From NCBI GenBank assembly GCA_002772645.1, contig PFDK01000010.1, forward strand, positions 1 to 40,338: a stretch of 40,338 nt of DNA, given 5' to 3'. Below are positions 26,180-34,747 of the stretch, piece by piece. The position numbers and the translations under genes are program-made. The first letter of the stretch is position 1, and every line of letters begins with the position of its first letter. This stretch comes from Candidatus Pacebacteria bacterium CG10_big_fil_rev_8_21_14_0_10_56_10 (GTDB taxonomy: Bacteria > Patescibacteriota > Microgenomatia > UBA1400 > PJMF01). Under the pieces are notes generated by a model. The model was not told where the DNA came from. It made no database searches and was given only the letters and a program-made list of their open reading frames with translations.

Positions 26180-27609
26180 TGTCCACCTTACCGTCTGTTT
26201 CTGTTATTATCGTTAACTATAACGGTCAACACCTGTTGCCTGGTTGTTTAGATTCGCTGCGCAAGGTCAGGTACCCCGGCTCCAAGTTGGAAGTGGTGGT
26301 GGTCGATAACGACTCTCACGACGACTCAGTCAGTTTTATCCGTCAACACTACCCGGAAGTGGTGCTGATACCAAGTGAAAGCAATCTTGGATTTGCTGGC
26401 GGTAACAACTTAGGCCTCGAGCACGCCGGCGGGGAGTGTGTCGCCCTGCTCAACTCAGACACTCAGGTTGACCCAGAGTGGCTGCGCCAACTGGTAGCCG
26501 CTTCCCAACCAGACCAAGTAGGGGTGGTCACCTCCAAACTGTACTATCACCTGCCGTACTTAGAACTGGTTATTAGCTCTCAAACCATTCACAAGGCAGA
26601 CCTTGACTACTCTGACGACTTTCGGCCCATTGGGGTGCTGATGGAGCCGGTCAACTGTCCGACAGCCGAGCTATCAGAGCAAGTTTGGTACCTGAGTGGT
26701 TTTTACGCACCCCGACAAGGCAACCTGACCACTCGCTGGACTAACGGCCAAGCCCGGGTGTTGGTGCCGTTTGAACAAACGTCCCGAGGTAAAAACGTCT
26801 ACCAGCTCACTTTTCACGGCTACCCGTTGGGCCACCCTCTGGAGAATCGCGTCAAGGTTTGGCTCGGTGACCAACTGTTGATCGACGACACATTGACCAG
26901 TAACGAAGTCAAGCAGTACCGGTTGGTGATTGGCAAACGCCAAGCCAAATCACACCTGCAGTGGTTAGTACAGAACGCCGGTAACATCGCTTTTAAGAAC
27001 GGCTACGGTCGCGACCGAGGCAGTGTGGTGTACCGCGAAGCCGAGCATGCCCTAGAGTTTTACGACTTTGATACTGAGTACTATCAACGACCACGCTCGT
27101 TGGTGGCTATGTGCGGCGCTAGCTGCCTGATCAAACGGCGGGTCATCGACGAGGTAGGGTTTTTCGACGAGTCGTACTTTATGTACTACGAGGACATGGA
27201 CTTGAGCTTTCGGATCTGGAAGCAAGGCTGGGATATCGTCTACTGCCCAAGCTCGGTGGTGTACCACGCCCACCGAGCAACAACCAGCCAGCGCAATGTC
27301 AAGTTTTTTATTGAGCTGGTGGAGCGCAACCATCTTCAGTTTACCATTAACCACTATCCGCTGAAGATAGTGATGATTCAGCTGGTTTTGTTCACTACCA
27401 AGTTGTGCTACTCCTGGCTGGCAGCTAGAGTGATGAGGGCGGTAGGTTACTTTGGACGGTACTTCGAACTGCACAGCAACAAAGCGGAAGCTCGGACCGC
27501 GGCGGCAACTTTCTTGCTTGGCCGAGCTCCGGAGTTGTTGCGGCAGCGCCAACGGCTGCTCGCCAACCAGACTAGAGGTTTTGAAGAGATGGTGGGGATG
27601 CTGTACTGA
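26179..27609 (+). CDS. GT2 glycosyltransferase split by beta-rich insertion
   Basis: A rhamnosyltransferase-type GT2 of 476 residues, about 170 longer than relatives in this window. Seen: VSVIIVNYNGQHLLPGCL, VVVVDNDSHDDS, NLGFAGGNNLGLEHA, the donor motif ALLNSDTQVDP near residue 93, and the acceptor block FDESYFMYYEDMDLSFRI near residue 328. Between WYLSGFYAPR near 170 and VVYREAEHALEF near 285 lies about 110 residues absent from the other GT2s, with alternating short hydrophobic strands (QARVLVPFEQ, NVYQLTFHGY, NRVKVWLGDQLLIDD, KQYRLVIGKR), suggesting a beta-sandwich of carbohydrate-binding type. C-terminal hydrophobic segment follows. Adjacent GT4 also has an insertion. Confidence 0.85.
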   Translation: MSTLPSVSVIIVNYNGQHLLPGCLDSLRKVRYPGSKLEVVVVDNDSHDDSVSFIRQHYPEVVLIPSESNLGFAGGNNLGLEHAGGECVALLNSDTQVDPEWLRQLVAASQPDQVGVVTSKLYYHLPYLELVISSQTIHKADLDYSDDFRPIGVLMEPVNCPTAELSEQVWYLSGFYAPRQGNLTTRWTNGQARVLVPFEQTSRGKNVYQLTFHGYPLGHPLENRVKVWLGDQLLIDDTLTSNEVKQYRLVIGKRQAKSHLQWLVQNAGNIAFKNGYGRDRGSVVYREAEHALEFYDFDTEYYQRPRSLVAMCGASCLIKRRVIDEVGFFDESYFMYYEDMDLSFRIWKQGWDIVYCPSSVVYHAHRATTSQRNVKFFIELVERNHLQFTINHYPLKIVMIQLVLFTTKLCYSWLAARVMRAVGYFGRYFELHSNKAEARTAAATFLLGRAPELLRQRQRLLANQTRGFEEMVGMLY

Positions 27610-29153
27610 TGGCCACTACTACCAAGCCAAAAACCGTCGCTATCTACGACCGCTGGTTGTCTTCTTTGGGAGGGGGAGAGCAGGTGGTGCTGGCTTATGC
27701 CCAGGTACTGCGTGACCTGGGGTACAACGTTAACTTGCTCACCCATCGCCACGTCAACCGCCATCAGCTAGAGAAAAAAATGGGCGTCTCGCTCAAACAG
27801 ATCAAGATTGTCTCCATGCCGGAGAGCGACCCCAGTTTATTATCAGGAGTCTCCGAGCGGTACGACATCTTTATCAACGCCTCACACTTAGATTACTTTG
27901 CCAACCGCTCTCGGCAGGGGCTGATCTCTGTGTTTTTTCCCGGCATCATCAAGATGACTATCTACGAGTACCTAAAACGGGCCTTGTTTATCCCGTCGTT
28001 TAAGAAAGCATTTATTTACCCGACCAAGTTCGAAGGTTTCTCCCACGACCAGTACCTGCACGGCCGGATCCACAAATGGTTGGGCAAGCGGTCAACGATT
28101 TCCTTCAACACTTATATCGATAAAGTTGGGTTTCAGCTTTACTTTCGCTTCATGACGCTGGCGGTGATCGACGGTATCGAGTTTTTTCGAGGTAGTCAGC
28201 GCGTTGAGCCACTGGAGCGAAGTGTTAACCAAAAAAATAACGTGGTTACCTATCGGTTCAGCCAGCTAGACAAAGGGGGGCTGACGATCGTCCTGCCGAG
28301 TGATCGCTATAGCCAGGACATCGCCATGATCTCGTTTACTATCCCTAGTGTCAGGTATCTGCTGTTTAACGTCTTTAAACGGTTCTTCCCTCGCTGGGAA
28401 ATGCGGCTCCATGGGGGACCGGGCATTACCAAGCGCGCCGACTTAGAGTCGTATCAAACCATCGTCACCATCTCCAAGTTCTGTAGAAAGTGGATCAACC
28501 GCTACTGGGGCCTGTCCAGCCGAGTGCTGTACCCACCAGTCAACACCAGCAAGTTTTTTCACTCCAAACCGAAGAAAAACATCATTATTCATGTGGGCCG
28601 GTTTTTCGTAACTGGTCACTCTAAGAAACAGCTGGAGCTGGTCAAGGCTTTCAAGAAGCTGGTCACCCACCACAATGTCAGCAACTGGCAACTGCATTTT
28701 GTGGGCAGCGTGGAACTCGGCAAACTGCACCAGCAGTACTTCCGTCAGGTCAGGAGCGAGGCCCACGGTTTCCCCGTCAAGTTTCATACCCGCGCCTCGT
28801 TTCAGGAACTGCGCAACTTGTTTGCTTCGGCCAAGATTTACTGGCACGCTACTGGCCTGGACGAAAACGAGGAAAAGCGGCCGATCGCTTTCGAGCACTT
28901 CGGCATCACCACCGTAGAGGCGATGGCGTCGGGTTGCGTGCCGGTAGTGATCAACGCCGGCGGCCAACGAGAAATCGTCACCAAAGATAGCGGCTTTACT
29001 TGGAACACCCGCGCCGAGCTGATTAACTACACCCTGAGGCTGATCAAAAGTCCGCAGTTGCTCAAGCAGTACCAACGCCAAGCGGTGCGGCGCAGCCGCT
29101 ACTTCGACATCGACAACTTCAAGAAACGCTTTACCATCATCATTAAAGGCTGA
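27609..29153 (+). CDS. GT4 glycosyltransferase with inserted beta-rich module
   Basis: A GT-B family 4 enzyme of 514 residues. Seen: VAIYDRWLSSLGGGEQVVLAYAQVL at the N-terminus, acceptor-domain strand YQTIVTISKFCRKWI near residue 280, donor-domain start IIIHVGRFFVTGHSKKQ near 323, and the E-x7-E motif EHFGITTVEAMASGCVPVVINAGGQREI near 430. It is a paralogue of the 363-residue GT4 at 2960. The extra length is mainly residues 155-270 (KRSTISFNTYIDKVGFQLYF, VTYRFSQLDKGGLTIVLPSD, IAMISFTIPSV), which looks beta-rich and lies inside the N-terminal acceptor domain. It starts on a TGATG junction with the GT2 gene. Confidence 0.85.
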   Translation: MATTTKPKTVAIYDRWLSSLGGGEQVVLAYAQVLRDLGYNVNLLTHRHVNRHQLEKKMGVSLKQIKIVSMPESDPSLLSGVSERYDIFINASHLDYFANRSRQGLISVFFPGIIKMTIYEYLKRALFIPSFKKAFIYPTKFEGFSHDQYLHGRIHKWLGKRSTISFNTYIDKVGFQLYFRFMTLAVIDGIEFFRGSQRVEPLERSVNQKNNVVTYRFSQLDKGGLTIVLPSDRYSQDIAMISFTIPSVRYLLFNVFKRFFPRWEMRLHGGPGITKRADLESYQTIVTISKFCRKWINRYWGLSSRVLYPPVNTSKFFHSKPKKNIIIHVGRFFVTGHSKKQLELVKAFKKLVTHHNVSNWQLHFVGSVELGKLHQQYFRQVRSEAHGFPVKFHTRASFQELRNLFASAKIYWHATGLDENEEKRPIAFEHFGITTVEAMASGCVPVVINAGGQREIVTKDSGFTWNTRAELINYTLRLIKSPQLLKQYQRQAVRRSRYFDIDNFKKRFTIIIKG

Positions 29154-29160
29154 GTATAGT
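29131..29160 (+). promoter_or_regulatory. Candidate promoter of ligase-fusion gene
   Basis: TTACCA (29131-29136) and TATAGT (29155-29160) have an 18-base spacer and match four and five of six consensus bases. They overlap the end of the GT4 gene, and the -10 box ends 11 bases before the ATG at 29172, which has no Shine-Dalgarno sequence. Confidence 0.35.
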
Positions 29161-29171
29161 AGCATTACTGT

Positions 29172-32100
29172 ATGCGGCGCTTGCTTAGCTGGATCGACGA
29201 CCGGGGACTGTTAGTGTGGGCGGTGGCGCTGGTGGCGTTCATCCCTCTTTTTCCTAAGATCCCGCTAGCCGATGTCATTCCCGGTTACCTGGTCAGGATC
29301 AGACTAGAAGACATACTGGTCCTGCTGGCCGGACTATGGTGGCTTGTTCAGGCCGGGCGGGGGAGACTGCGGTGGTTAAACTTAGTAGTGTTGGGCTTTA
29401 GCCTGTTCATAGTGGTCAGCGGACTGTCGCTGTTGTCGGCTGTGTTCTTGCTGGGCTGGGTGCCCCTAGAACCTCTTCATTTGTTCAAAAGCGCTCTGAT
29501 GCTGGTCCGCCACTTGGAGTACTTTAGCTTGTTCGTGATCATGTTTAGTGCGGTCCGGTCCAAACGTGACGTCAAAGTGGTGTTGGTGGTCCTGGCGTTG
29601 ACTATTGTGGCGGCCACGGTCTACGGATTTGGCCAAAAACAACTTGGTTGGCCGCTGTACTCCACCATGAACCGCGAGTTTAGCAAGGGAGTGGCGCTGC
29701 AGCTGTCTGAACACGCCCGGGTCCAGTCCACCTTTGCCGGGCCTTATGACCTATCAGCTTTCTTGGTGATAACCCTGCCGCTACTGACAGGCTTGCCGCT
29801 ACTGCTGGGCTTGGCTTTGCGGTTAAAAAATAAAGTCGTCCAGCTGGGACTGCTGCTGGTCCACTTGGCCGGACTGTGGCTGATGGCTGTCGGCGCTTCC
29901 AAGTCGGCAGTGGTAGCTTACGGCTTGGCAATGGTAGTGGTGACGCTGTTGTCTGCCAGCCGTCTTAGACGACGGTGGGTAAACTGGGCGGTAGCAGCAG
30001 TAGTAGTAGTGGTGGTGCTGACCACTTTGAGCGCGATGGTGGTCGCGTTTGGTGGCGATGCCTCCGGGCGACTAGTCAGTATCGTGGCCCACCAGCCACA
30101 CGTTCAGCGACTGCTGCCGGCCTCATTACTGGCGCGCGTCCCAACTACTTCAGACCGGCCTGAGGACGTCTACGTGGAGATGCCAGACATTGTAGAAGTC
30201 ACTACCGTGACCGACACCGGCCAGCCAGTCACCAGGCTTGTCGAACGGCAGCGCGTCTATAGCCAAAACGCTCTCAAGTACGGTCTGTCGGCAGGCATTC
30301 GGTTGGACGAACTCTGGCCTCGAGCAGTCAGCGGGCTGGTCCGAAACCCATTCTTGGGTAGCGGCTTTGGGACTCTCAACAAAGACGGTCCGGTCCACTT
30401 CACAGAAGCGGACAGCACTGACAACCAATACCTGCGGACGCTGGGAGAAACGGGCCTGTTGGGCTTTGCGACGTTTTTCGGCACAGTGCTGCTAACAGTC
30501 CGCTATGCTTGGCTGGCCCATCGGTCCCGAGACCCGTTAGTGGCCGGCTTGTCGATCGGATTTATCGGCGCGACAGTGGGCTTGCTGGCTAACGCCTTGT
30601 ACATCGACGTCTTAGTGGCGTCTAAAGTAGCGTTTACTTTTTGGGCGATGGCCGGGCTAGTGGTCAAGACATACTTCTTAGAACACCCTCAGTCAGCTCG
30701 GCGCGACACACGGCGCTGGTGGTCGCTGGTGGGCAGGTGGCTGGACCGACACTGGCCTCTGGTAGCAGCGGTCCTTATCTGGATGGTTGCCACCCACGCC
30801 GTGCCGTTCAGCCAGCGGGGTGTTATTACTAACCTGGGAGCCGCCCCCCACCAAACTGAACACCTGACTAGCGCTCGTTGCTGGCTGGAGCGCGGTAGCT
30901 GGCAGCGGTGTCGCTCCACCGTATCGATCGGCCAGGTTGGTTTATCTGAGGGGGATACCGCTGGCTTAGGCTTACCGGCCCCCAGCCCCATCTACACGAG
31001 TTGGCTGTTGCCTTTCCTGGTAGCTTTTCAGTTTCCCCAAGGATACTACTACGCCAACCTGGTACTAAGTGCATTTAGTTTGCTCCTGATGTACGCGCTG
31101 GCAGTCAGACTGTTAAATCAGCGTTGGCAGCGAATGACGGCCCTGCTAGTGTGGTTGGCTGGACTGAGCTGGATTGCCCTGCCGTTAGTACCTTCGGCCG
31201 AGAACCTGCGGCTGGTACTGGTGATGACCGCCGGCTACCTAGCGGTTAAGTTCGGGCCGCGGCCTGCCGACAACACTCGACGATGGATCCTGTGGACAGT
31301 GTTGATACTGGCGGTCATCACTCGATTCGGCGTTGGCCCGACCTCGGTGGTCTTGCTCCTTCCCTGGCTGTCTTTACTGGCAGCCGCCGTTGCCCAACCT
31401 GTTCTCATGTCAGCCCGAGTGCTGGCTGGCCGACGGCTGGCAGCCGCTGGCCGGCTTCCCTGGTCCTGGCTGGCGGTAGCGGCAACCGGCGTTGGGGCGG
31501 CGGTGATGATTACCCTGGTACCAGGCCCTCAGCTATGGCGGGTCATCAAGCTTAAGTTCCAGCCGGAACGTAATTTTTGGCAAAAGTCTGTCCTCGACCA
31601 GTTGGTGGGAGACATTTCCGCCGCCAGCCAGGACCGGCCGGCGACGCTGATCACCACCCTGGACCCATTTTTCGTCGACTTTTACCTATCGGAGCCCATT
31701 CAACTCTTGCCGTTAGCTACCGACCAGTTCCATTTTCAGCAAGCTCAGCTGGTGTGGGGACCGGAAAACTACAGCGATCTCCCCGAGCTGTACCGCCGGC
31801 AGTTGGCCCAAGGCCGGGCGTTGTTCGTGACCGACTTTAATGACAACCGCTTCCAGCGGCCGGCCGAGTTCGGGCCGCTCACTCGGCAATTTAGCCTGCA
31901 GCTGCTTGAAATTGGTTGTGATGAGCGATGTAGCCTTTACCGACTGTCCCTTCCTCAACCCTACCAACCCAGCCCGCCCGAGACGATTACTACCGCTCAG
32001 CTTGATCCAGCCAAGTTTGGTGAGGAGCTGTCGTTCATAGTCTACAGCCACCGTTTCACACCGCCCTTGGCCGGCGAGCGCAACAATACCTTGTTGTTTA

Positions 32101-32987
32101 CCAAAAAGCTGGCCGAGCTGAGCGAGCTTGGGCCCGACCTGGTGATGCTGATGGGCGATGCCCTGCACATCGCCGACGGCTCTCAACAAAAGTTGTTTTT
32201 CGAACAGATTGAGCCGACCGTTTCTTACCCGATCGTCTACACTCCCGGCAACTACGACTCGGTCGCTACCAAGTTGTTCGGGCCAGAGTTTCAGAGCTTT
32301 CGGATTGGCCCATCGGTTTTTATCACCCTGAATGGTGGTCCCAACGGGGAGTTGGGTGCCGCCCAAACTCAGTTTGCTGTCAACCAAGTGCTGGAGCTGT
32401 CTGCCGATGACACCGTTGTCAATGTGTTCGTGTTTACCCACCGCTTGAGCTGGCTGGGCCGTGACCAGCTACTCGAGCCGCTGACAGCGATCACTAATCA
32501 GCGACAGCTAACCAGCGGCGACGGGTTTGTCCAACGCCAGCTCTTTTCCCGGCTGGAAGAGCTGACGGGCAAAAGCGTCTACGTGTTTTCAGGTGATATT
32601 AGTCCTGGAAAACAACCTAGCTTGGTTTATCATCGTCCACAGGACAGCGCGGTTACCTACCTGGCTAGCGCCGTCAACTCGCGACCAAGTGACGTTTTCT
32701 TGCAGGTGTCGGTGCGTGGAGACCAGGTGACAGTCCTGCCTATCAGCTCGGACTCTCAACAGTTGGGCAATTTGGAACAATACTCTGATAAATTCTGGCA
32801 GAGCAAACTGGGGCCTGATCAAGTTCAGCCCGGTACGCCGGATAAAGTGGCAACCGGCTTGCTGTCAAGCTTACTGCCGGCGATGGGAGTGGCAGCCGGC
32901 TGGTCAATTGGCTGGTGGTTGTTGAAGTCAGGCTGGCTCGGGCGGACAACCGCGGCGCTTAAAAAGGGACTGCTGGCCGGGGTGTAA
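29172..32987 (+). CDS. O-antigen ligase + GT-C + metallophosphoesterase-like fusion
   Basis: A 1271-residue protein with three modules. Residues 1 to about 515: Wzy/WaaL-type polymerase or ligase with about twelve membrane segments, a large loop, and the family block FLGSGFGTLNKDG with DNQYLRTLGETGLLGF. About 530-935: a GT-C-like module homologous to the next gene, with shared CWLERGSWQRC and GCDERCSLYRLSLP; the first-loop Asp of the neighbour is His560 here. About 950-1195: a calcineurin-like metallophosphoesterase fold, with GDAL (D996), GNYD (N1027), THR (H1090), but DxH reads YSH (958-960) and GHxH reads GDIS (1141-1144), so several metal ligands are missing. A final membrane helix lies near 1238-1257. 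Expected outside-face glycan transfer; the roles of the added modules are unknown. The reading frame is unbroken. Confidence 0.82.
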   Translation: MRRLLSWIDDRGLLVWAVALVAFIPLFPKIPLADVIPGYLVRIRLEDILVLLAGLWWLVQAGRGRLRWLNLVVLGFSLFIVVSGLSLLSAVFLLGWVPLEPLHLFKSALMLVRHLEYFSLFVIMFSAVRSKRDVKVVLVVLALTIVAATVYGFGQKQLGWPLYSTMNREFSKGVALQLSEHARVQSTFAGPYDLSAFLVITLPLLTGLPLLLGLALRLKNKVVQLGLLLVHLAGLWLMAVGASKSAVVAYGLAMVVVTLLSASRLRRRWVNWAVAAVVVVVVLTTLSAMVVAFGGDASGRLVSIVAHQPHVQRLLPASLLARVPTTSDRPEDVYVEMPDIVEVTTVTDTGQPVTRLVERQRVYSQNALKYGLSAGIRLDELWPRAVSGLVRNPFLGSGFGTLNKDGPVHFTEADSTDNQYLRTLGETGLLGFATFFGTVLLTVRYAWLAHRSRDPLVAGLSIGFIGATVGLLANALYIDVLVASKVAFTFWAMAGLVVKTYFLEHPQSARRDTRRWWSLVGRWLDRHWPLVAAVLIWMVATHAVPFSQRGVITNLGAAPHQTEHLTSARCWLERGSWQRCRSTVSIGQVGLSEGDTAGLGLPAPSPIYTSWLLPFLVAFQFPQGYYYANLVLSAFSLLLMYALAVRLLNQRWQRMTALLVWLAGLSWIALPLVPSAENLRLVLVMTAGYLAVKFGPRPADNTRRWILWTVLILAVITRFGVGPTSVVLLLPWLSLLAAAVAQPVLMSARVLAGRRLAAAGRLPWSWLAVAATGVGAAVMITLVPGPQLWRVIKLKFQPERNFWQKSVLDQLVGDISAASQDRPATLITTLDPFFVDFYLSEPIQLLPLATDQFHFQQAQLVWGPENYSDLPELYRRQLAQGRALFVTDFNDNRFQRPAEFGPLTRQFSLQLLEIGCDERCSLYRLSLPQPYQPSPPETITTAQLDPAKFGEELSFIVYSHRFTPPLAGERNNTLLFTKKLAELSELGPDLVMLMGDALHIADGSQQKLFFEQIEPTVSYPIVYTPGNYDSVATKLFGPEFQSFRIGPSVFITLNGGPNGELGAAQTQFAVNQVLELSADDTVVNVFVFTHRLSWLGRDQLLEPLTAITNQRQLTSGDGFVQRQLFSRLEELTGKSVYVFSGDISPGKQPSLVYHRPQDSAVTYLASAVNSRPSDVFLQVSVRGDQVTVLPISSDSQQLGNLEQYSDKFWQSKLGPDQVQPGTPDKVATGLLSSLLPAMGVAAGWSIGWWLLKSGWLGRTTAALKKGLLAGV

Positions 32988-32992
32988 CAAAC

Positions 32993-34747
32993 ATGCCAGA
33001 CATAAGACAACCAACCAGTTCCTTAATTGCCGCCGGTCGCGGCTGGGCAGCCAACCACTGGCTGTGGCTAGTCATGTTGGTGGTGTTCGGTTTACTTCTG
33101 GCCCGTGACCCGTTCTCCACCAGGACCTTGATCGGCAACCTCGAACCTTACCCCGACACTTTCCATTACTTGGTCCCGCCCAAGTGCTGGCTGGAAGGCA
33201 GAGGCTGGCGGCTGTGTAGGCCCGGAGTGGAAGGGTTGGTGACCGACGTGCCACCACTGTACTCGATCACACTACTGCCGGTGTTACTGACTACCTCTGA
33301 TCCGCGCGTATTTTACTTCGTCAATGTCTTGCTGGCAGTGGTGGCTGCCTGGCTTTTTTACGACATCATCAACCGGCTGACTGCTAACCGGCTGATCACC
33401 GCCATCGCCCTGGGTTTATACGTGACTAACTTCTTTACTTCGTGGCTGCCTCAACTGGCTATGGCTGAAAACTTGCTCCTGCCGCTGTTGCTGTTCAACA
33501 TCTGGCTATTGATACTTCCCTGGCGGCGTTGGTCCCCGGCCCTGGCTGGGCTGGCGGTGGCCGCTCTCCATGGGACTAAGTTTGCCGCTTTGCCCAGTAT
33601 GGTGGTGTTATTTGTGGCTTTTATTGCCAAGATTTGGTTTGAGCCTCAGTACGATCAGGACAGTCAGGACCACCGTCAGGCCGTCTCCAAGCTGGTCCTC
33701 CGGGCGCGGGCCCGCTTCACACCTGGGCTGGAGTTATTCTTAGCAGCAACCGTAGTTTTTTTGGCGCTAGGCGGGTGGAAATCGGTACTGTCACTGGGAA
33801 TTATTCAAAACCTGGTAGCGGACGGTCCTACGCCCGGCAGCAGCGCCAGCTCGGCCGTCCCTTGGTACTCACCACAATACTTTAGCACCAACATCACTCA
33901 CTACTGGCGATCGCTAAGCGGCTTGCCCGCCAGGTTTTTGTGGGACATGACCCCGATCGTGCCCCGTTGGGTAGCACTGAGCGGCTGGCTGGGGTTGGGG
34001 CTGACCGCTGTCAAGTCGCGGTATCGGCTGGTGGCGGCTGTTTTAATAGCGACCATGCTGGTTCAAGCCGGCGTCCTTTCTTTGTACTTTAGCAGCGACA
34101 GCCGTTACATCCTGGTAGCCATCCCCAGCTTATTGATCGGCTCAGCCTTGTTCGCCTGGTGGTGGTGGCAGCGGCACCAGTCATTCGCCTGGAGAGCAGG
34201 AGTAGCGATAGTACTGCTGGCTGTCGGTGCCGGTTACGCCTTGAGCAACGCCGGCCGGTGGCGACAACAACTGGCCGTTAACTTTAAGTACGCCGAGACG
34301 CCGTGGTGGCTGGTGGCCTCACAACTGTTGGACCAAACTATGGCTGAACAGCCCGCCAATCGCCGCCCCATCGTGATCACCGCCATGGCACCCTACCTGA
34401 TAGACTTGTACGGCCGAGGCGGCTACGACTTACTGCCGCTCTATCAGCAACAAGACTTTCGCGGTCACAAACCGGCAGTTTGGGGGAGCCAGCACGACTA
34501 CACCGATCTGGAGGCACTTTATAGGTCACTGTTGGTCAGCAACCGGCCCGTCTACTTGGCGTCGTACGGACTGGGCAATCAGCCGGAGCTCAAGGCGGCC
34601 TTTGCTTCGATCCAGTCAAACTTTAGTCTGGAGTTGGTCAGCACAGGCTGTCATGACCTGTGCAATTTGTACCGGTTGTCGCTGCCAACCGACGGTGGCG
34701 CTCAAAGCGAGGAACGAACTGAAGATCAGGCTGAGGCGGCCCGATAG
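32993..34747 (+). CDS. GT-C membrane protein, paralogue of fusion middle module
   Basis: A 584-residue polytopic protein. Seen: N-terminal helix (WLWLVMLVVFGLLLA), first loop with NLEPYPDTFHY (D55) and CWLEGRGWRLC (C65, C75), TDVPPLYSITLLPVLL, about ten membrane segments, and a soluble C-terminal domain with VWGSQHDYTDLEALY and GCHDLCNLYRLSLP (C553, C557). The same cysteine pairs and C-terminal blocks occur in the middle module of the preceding 1271-residue protein, so one arose from the other by duplication. Here the first-loop Asp is kept. The paired cysteines in outer-face loops could form disulfides. It converges with the UDP-glucuronate decarboxylase gene, overlapping by 22 bases. Confidence 0.78.
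   Translation: MPDIRQPTSSLIAAGRGWAANHWLWLVMLVVFGLLLARDPFSTRTLIGNLEPYPDTFHYLVPPKCWLEGRGWRLCRPGVEGLVTDVPPLYSITLLPVLLTTSDPRVFYFVNVLLAVVAAWLFYDIINRLTANRLITAIALGLYVTNFFTSWLPQLAMAENLLLPLLLFNIWLLILPWRRWSPALAGLAVAALHGTKFAALPSMVVLFVAFIAKIWFEPQYDQDSQDHRQAVSKLVLRARARFTPGLELFLAATVVFLALGGWKSVLSLGIIQNLVADGPTPGSSASSAVPWYSPQYFSTNITHYWRSLSGLPARFLWDMTPIVPRWVALSGWLGLGLTAVKSRYRLVAAVLIATMLVQAGVLSLYFSSDSRYILVAIPSLLIGSALFAWWWWQRHQSFAWRAGVAIVLLAVGAGYALSNAGRWRQQLAVNFKYAETPWWLVASQLLDQTMAEQPANRRPIVITAMAPYLIDLYGRGGYDLLPLYQQQDFRGHKPAVWGSQHDYTDLEALYRSLLVSNRPVYLASYGLGNQPELKAAFASIQSNFSLELVSTGCHDLCNLYRLSLPTDGGAQSEERTEDQAEAAR

Noticed and set aside
28443-29165. Minus-strand ORF of 240 residues
   Set aside because: It lies wholly opposite the GT4 donor domain, whose motifs are clear; this is a GC-driven antisense open frame.
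29994-30020. GTA/GTG triplet run resembling a microsatellite
   Set aside because: It encodes a run of valines and alanines in a membrane helix of the ligase module; low codon variety explains it.
31713-32441. Minus-strand ORF of 242 residues
   Set aside because: Antisense to the fusion protein, which is supported by homology to the next gene across the same bases.
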